Origin: Nitrospinota bacterium
GTDB taxonomy: Bacteria; Nitrospinota_A; UBA7883; JACRGQ01
Length of the DNA stretch: 56,619 nucleotides
NCBI GenBank assembly: GCA_029881495.1
Contig: JAOUMJ010000018.1
Span: 1-56,619 of the forward strand
Direction: 5' to 3'
In this document: positions 52,589 to 56,619 of the stretch, one piece after another
How positions within the stretch are numbered: position 1 is the stretch's first letter
Layout: each line of letters starts with the position of its first letter
The notes under the pieces: generated by a model
Told to the model about the DNA's origin: nothing
Seen by the model: the letters and a program-made list of their open reading frames with translations, nothing else
Databases searched by the model: none
Position numbers and translations under genes: made by a program

Positions 52589-55500
52589 TTCATTTGTTCT
52601 CTGGATTCCGTGACAAGCAGGCTGACGAATTTATCAAAGCCGTCATCTATGAGAGCCTTGCATAGTTCGCTTGAACCATTAACGACGATATTTTTCCCGC
52701 TCTTTTTTGCATTGGCATACAAGTTCAAAAGCGATGCCTTTTCCGAGGTGTTCAAAGCGATGTTTCCTGTTATCGTCACGACATCTTTATCATCCCGGCT
52801 TTCAAGCTGTAACCTCGATTTTTTTTCTCCCTCAACGTAGGCTTTGTCCTCACTCCTCTTCTTGATCCCTGATTTCTCCGCGGAGTGTGTCCTGTTCTTC
52901 TCCTTTACGGCATTATCGATAGTTTTTCGCACCAGCATCCCCATCTCCTGCAACCCGATAGGTTTGCGCGCGATTTCGCTTATACGGATACTTCCACGCT
53001 CCGTATCCTCTATCCCTATAATGGAGCCGGTAAACAGAATGCTCGGCAGATTATTCCTTGATGCGGAAATCTCACTGAGGAACTGGGTTCCTTTCATTTT
53101 GGGCATATTCTGATCGCATATAACGAGATCATACTTTTCAGGGTTTTCCATAAATGACTCAAGCGCCTTTGCCGGGTCTGTAAAGCCGAAGACTTTATAT
53201 CCCGAAGCTTCCAATGCCTTTTTGCACATCTCCACGATCGACGCCTCATCATCAACTACCAGAATCGTCTCCTTCCCCGAAATATCTTTCTTGATCGACT
53301 CAGTTTTCTTATTTTCGCAGTTAGCAATTGCGGGGAAAGTGAGCCTGAAAGTGGTTCCCTTTCCAACTTCGCTCTCAACGGCAATATCTCCTCCAGCTTG
53401 CTGTACAATTCCAAATACCAGCGATAGACCAAGCCCGGTTCCTTCGCCGACGCTCTTTGTGGTGAAGAACGGTTCAAATATCCTGTCAAGCACATGCTTT
53501 TCCATACCGGTTCCCGTATCGCTAACCTCCAGTAGCACGTTCATCTCTGTATCCGGAGATCCGGTTTCCGGATTTTCCACGGCGATTTCAGAATTGGAAA
53601 CGGCTATTTTCAGCATCCCCCCGTTCGGCATAGCCTGAGCGGCATTGATACACAAATTCATCAATACCTGCTGGATACTGGAAACCTCGGACATGATATT
53701 TTTTATCCCTTTCTCTATCGAGGTATGGAGCAGTACGCTTTTAGGGAGGTACGATTTAAGGAGCTTTGTATTTTCCGAAACAACATCGCCAAGATTTATG
53801 GGATACGCCACCCCGCCGCTTTTTCTGCCAAACTGAAGCAACTGAGCGACAATGTCCTTCGCCAGCCTTGCCGGCTTTAAAACGGCGGCAAGGTCCTTGT
53901 ATTCTTCCGAATCCTTCGCAAATATCTTTTGAGTTACTTCTGTATAACCTATGATCGGCGTAAGGAGATTGTTAAAGTCATGCGCTATCCCTTCAGTCAG
54001 AGTCCCTAAAGCGGTCATCTTTTCCGACTGGCGCATTCTGGCTTCATTTTTATTCAGCGCAGTTTCTATTCGTTTCCGTTCTGCCGTTTCAAAAGCGAGG
54101 GAGATCATGTCAGCGACGGATATTGCGAAATCCTGCTCTTCACCGGTCCACTCCCTTTTTTGTCCGATGTGCTCATGGCAAATAACGGCAACCACCTTTC
54201 CGTGGAGCCACACCGATACATCGAGCATTGAGGTTATCCCATGCCTCAACGCATATCCATCTCGAAACTCGCTTGTTCGGGGATCATTAAACGAGTCATT
54301 TACCACAAGACACCTGTTTCTCCCCATCGCCTTGAAATACTCAGGAAACTCGGCCCTATTCAAGGTTTCACCGTAATCATGGCGCCTGCTCTTGCGGTCA
54401 TAACTGTCCATACATACAAGCTCTGAGTAGTCGTTTCTATACGACCATATGCTGGCTCTGGCTACGTTAAGCGTATCCGAGCTTGCCTCCGTCAATGTGT
54501 GAAGCATCATATTAAAATCGGTAGAGTCTATTTTCGCCAGCTCTATAAGTGTTTTCTGGTTTTTAATTATCTGCCTCGCCCTTCTCTCCTCTTCCTGCCA
54601 TGCGAGCCTTCTTTCCGTAATATCATGGACTGCCATGGTGAAGAATCTGTCGTTGCTGTCGACAACCGTTTCTTCGATCCTCATCTCTACCGGGATCGCG
54701 GATTCGTCTTTTCTCATGCCGTCCATCTCGATCCATTTGCCGATTTTTTCCTGTTTTCCTTTAGCAAAATATTTTTCAAATCCGGGAACATCTTTTTCAC
54801 CTGCTCTTTCGGGGAACAGCATTCCGATCCTCTTCCCAAGCAGCTCTTCTTCCGTATATCCAAACATCCCGCAAAGCTCCCGGTTCACAAACCGTATGCC
54901 GAAATCCTCCCCAAAACTGATGACCCCTTCGCCTACAGTGGACAGGATCGCTTTGCTCTTCTGCTCCGACAATCTCAGCTTCTCTTCAGTGGCTTTCCTT
55001 CGCGTAATATCAGTGACGAGACCTTCGACGATCACATCCCCGCTCTCAGCGACGATCGATATGCTTCTGTCACTAAACCACCTCCAACCCCCCTTCGCAT
55101 CCCGAATCCGGTACTCGATATCGAATCCATTCATGTCGGTAATCGCATTTGCGACCTTGAGTTTGTCATCGGGGTGTATGCTGTCGTCCCAAAGCGACTT
55201 ATGCTCCAGCAGGTATTCGGGCGTATATCCGAGAATATCTTTAACTCTCGATGAAAAGAATATCCCGGCATTCTTGTGCGAATAGCGGTAAACAATATCA
55301 GGCGAATTTTCTACCAATCTGCGGTATTGCTCCTCGCTCTCGCGAATTTTTCTTTCAGCCTTTTTTCTCTCCGTTATATCAGTCGCCATTCCCTCTATTT
55401 CCGAATACCCGTCCTTGCTCAGAATGGATATGCACCTGTCCCGAAACCAGAGCCACTCCCCCCGCGCGTTCCTGATGCGGTATTCAATGTCAAACCCCTT

Positions 55501-56619
55501 TCCGTCACCCAGCCCTTTAACAGCCTCCTCGGCTATACGTTTGTCTTCCGGATGAATGCTTTCGTTCCATAACTTCGGCCTTTCGATCAGATATTCAGGC
55601 GTGTAGCCAAGGATGTCGAGAACACGCGGAGAATAGAAGGTTCCAAAATCGAGATTTGAAAAGCGGTAGACAATATCCGGGGAATTCTCTACCAGTCTGC
55701 GATATTTATCGGCGCTTTCCCTGATCGCCTTTTCCGATTCGAGCTTCTGGCTGATGTCGCGCAGAATTCCGTATGTAACCCTTCTCCCTCCATGATTGAT
55801 TACGTTGCCGCTGATCTCCACAGGGATGCGGCGCCCATCCTTCCTGTTCAATATCACTTCGTCTGAAAGATTGCGCTTCCCCTCGCCGTATTCTCCGAAC
55901 TGCTTTTTTGACGTTTCCCGCAACTCTTCAGGGTGCAATTCCGTTTGGTGCATTCCAATGATCCTGTCGGCAGGGAGACCGACCATCTCTTCAGCTTTTT
56001 TATTCAACTCCAACACTATACCGGTTTCTGTGTCCGCGGCGATTATGGCATCGTAGGCGTATTCTATGATCGTTCTGTACTTCTCTTCCGATGTTCTCAG
56101 CATTTCGGTAAGGCCGGAATGCTCTGCTCTTGCCCGGATGGACATTATCCCGTATGAAAGTTCTTCAGCCAGATTTTCAAGGAGTTTTATCTCTTCTTCG
56201 TCAAAAGCGCCAGGCTCCTGGGCATACATGTTCATCACCCCGAATACCTTCCCTCCGCTTATCAGAGGAACACTGATCACTGAAGCGAAACCCCGCTTCT
56301 CCGCCTCTTCCCGCCATGGTTGAAACCTCGGATCGGAATGTATGTCCCTCGTGACGCAATGCTTCCCCGTCCTTATGGCTGTGCCTGTAGGGCCTCGCCC
56401 CCTTTCAGTATCGGCCCATGTCACGTTCAGCTTTTCAAGGTAGCCGGATTCATAACCTGAATGCGCTACTGGCACCACCCGCTTCAAAAGGTCATATTCG
56501 GCATAGCCGACCCAGGCAAGCTTATATTTACCTGTCTCTGTAGCTATCTCGCAAATCTTTTTCAACAGCGCGTCTTCCGATTCCGCGTGAACAAGCGCCT
56601 TGGTGGACTCATTCAAAAC
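52585..56619 (-). CDS. Multi-sensor hybrid histidine kinase with GAF, four PAS, GAF, kinase core, REC and STAS-like tail; 5' end cut by window edge
   Basis: 1343 residues are visible; the frame runs off the right edge, so the N-terminus is missing and TTG 56616 is not a trustworthy start. In order: GAF (about 10-160), PAS (about 175-295), two near-duplicate PAS with PAC (about 300-420 and 425-545; both VENSPDIVYR...LGYTPEYL), a fourth PAS (about 550-670), a second GAF (about 690-845), and the kinase with His879 in GIAHDFNNLLTPI. The receiver follows with Asp1168 in VICDQNMPKMKG. The last 65 residues (about 1277-1340) resemble a STAS/anti-sigma-antagonist fold. It is probably cytoplasmic, integrates several signals, and overlaps the next kinase gene. 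Confidence 0.92.
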   Translation of the reverse strand, partial: VLNESTKALVHAESEDALLKKICEIATETGKYKLAWVGYAEYDLLKRVVPVAHSGYESGYLEKLNVTWADTERGRGPTGTAIRTGKHCVTRDIHSDPRFQPWREEAEKRGFASVISVPLISGGKVFGVMNMYAQEPGAFDEEEIKLLENLAEELSYGIMSIRARAEHSGLTEMLRTSEEKYRTIIEYAYDAIIAADTETGIVLELNKKAEEMVGLPADRIIGMHQTELHPEELRETSKKQFGEYGEGKRNLSDEVILNRKDGRRIPVEISGNVINHGGRRVTYGILRDISQKLESEKAIRESADKYRRLVENSPDIVYRFSNLDFGTFYSPRVLDILGYTPEYLIERPKLWNESIHPEDKRIAEEAVKGLGDGKGFDIEYRIRNARGEWLWFRDRCISILSKDGYSEIEGMATDITERKKAERKIRESEEQYRRLVENSPDIVYRYSHKNAGIFFSSRVKDILGYTPEYLLEHKSLWDDSIHPDDKLKVANAITDMNGFDIEYRIRDAKGGWRWFSDRSISIVAESGDVIVEGLVTDITRRKATEEKLRLSEQKSKAILSTVGEGVISFGEDFGIRFVNRELCGMFGYTEEELLGKRIGMLFPERAGEKDVPGFEKYFAKGKQEKIGKWIEMDGMRKDESAIPVEMRIEETVVDSNDRFFTMAVHDITERRLAWQEEERRARQIIKNQKTLIELAKIDSTDFNMMLHTLTEASSDTLNVARASIWSYRNDYSELVCMDSYDRKSRRHDYGETLNRAEFPEYFKAMGRNRCLVVNDSFNDPRTSEFRDGYALRHGITSMLDVSVWLHGKVVAVICHEHIGQKREWTGEEQDFAISVADMISLAFETAERKRIETALNKNEARMRQSEKMTALGTLTEGIAHDFNNLLTPIIGYTEVTQKIFAKDSEEYKDLAAVLKPARLAKDIVAQLLQFGRKSGGVAYPINLGDVVSENTKLLKSYLPKSVLLHTSIEKGIKNIMSEVSSIQQVLMNLCINAAQAMPNGGMLKIAVSNSEIAVENPETGSPDTEMNVLLEVSDTGTGMEKHVLDRIFEPFFTTKSVGEGTGLGLSLVFGIVQQAGGDIAVESEVGKGTTFRLTFPAIANCENKKTESIKKDISGKETILVVDDEASIVEMCKKALEASGYKVFGFTDPAKALESFMENPEKYDLVICDQNMPKMKGTQFLSEISASRNNLPSILFTGSIIGIEDTERGSIRISEIARKPIGLQEMGMLVRKTIDNAVKEKNRTHSAEKSGIKKRSEDKAYVEGEKKSRLQLESRDDKDVVTITGNIALNTSEKASLLNLYANAKKSGKNIVVNGSSELCKALIDDGFDKFVSLLVTESREQMK

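Noticed and set aside
54499-55285. Overlapping plus-strand frames of 216-251 codons
   Set aside because: Antisense to the PAS region of the large kinase; composition reflects its codons only.

Overview
The window reads as chromosome from a motile, Gram-negative (diderm) bacterium. It has signal peptides, outer-membrane beta-barrels, an RND exporter, c-type haem motifs, a sigma-54 activator, a sigma-28-like promoter and a large chemotaxis operon. The mix of TPR/pseudo-receiver proteins, multi-PAS kinases, a MMPL-type RND plus LolA-like plus beta-barrel set, and a cyanobacterial-type arginine dihydrolase suggests a Nitrospinota- or Desulfobacterota-like lineage. That placement is inference; there is no rRNA or other phylogenetic marker here. 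No tRNA, rRNA, CRISPR array or intact insertion sequence was seen.

Left part (1-17.5 kb): two tandem TPR paralogues (the first cut by the window edge); a C26-type amidotransferase overlapping alanine dehydrogenase; an MscS channel; a TPR protein-aroQ-Xaa-Pro peptidase cluster; then a TetR regulator with a twin-palindrome operator ahead of an RND transporter, a LolA-like protein and an outer-membrane barrel. On the opposite strand lies an ArgZ/AgrE-type arginine dihydrolase fused to a LOR/SDH (ornithine cyclodeaminase) domain, divergent from a small secreted protein with two CxxCH haem motifs.

Middle (17.5-37.8 kb): a pseudo-receiver/TPR protein and a hybrid histidine kinase; a penicillin-acylase-like Ntn-hydrolase without a signal peptide; a 69-residue YjfB-like putative motility protein behind a good sigma-28-type promoter and before a strong terminator; a DUF2784 membrane protein; a VapBC module with a long palindromic operator; and a markedly AT-rich gene coding for a PD-(D/E)XK nuclease fused to a P-loop NTPase, which looks like an acquired single-gene defence system. 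Housekeeping and transport genes follow (glpK, mgtE, nhaA, beta-carbonic anhydrase), then a CHASE-domain hybrid kinase and an outer-membrane porin.

Right part (37.9-56.6 kb, all minus strand): a chemotaxis gene cluster transcribed as receiver-cheA-cheW-mcp-cheW-mcp-cheR-cheB-cheD-cheX. It is preceded by a hybrid sensor kinase, a receiver-kinase and a sigma-54 enhancer-binding regulator in a tightly overlapping operon. Between the regulator and the chemotaxis genes lie two copies of a TCCG-TTTT-CGGA palindrome and a sigma-54 -24/-12 element immediately ahead of the first start codon. The arrangement suggests that the upstream kinases and activator control chemotaxis gene expression.
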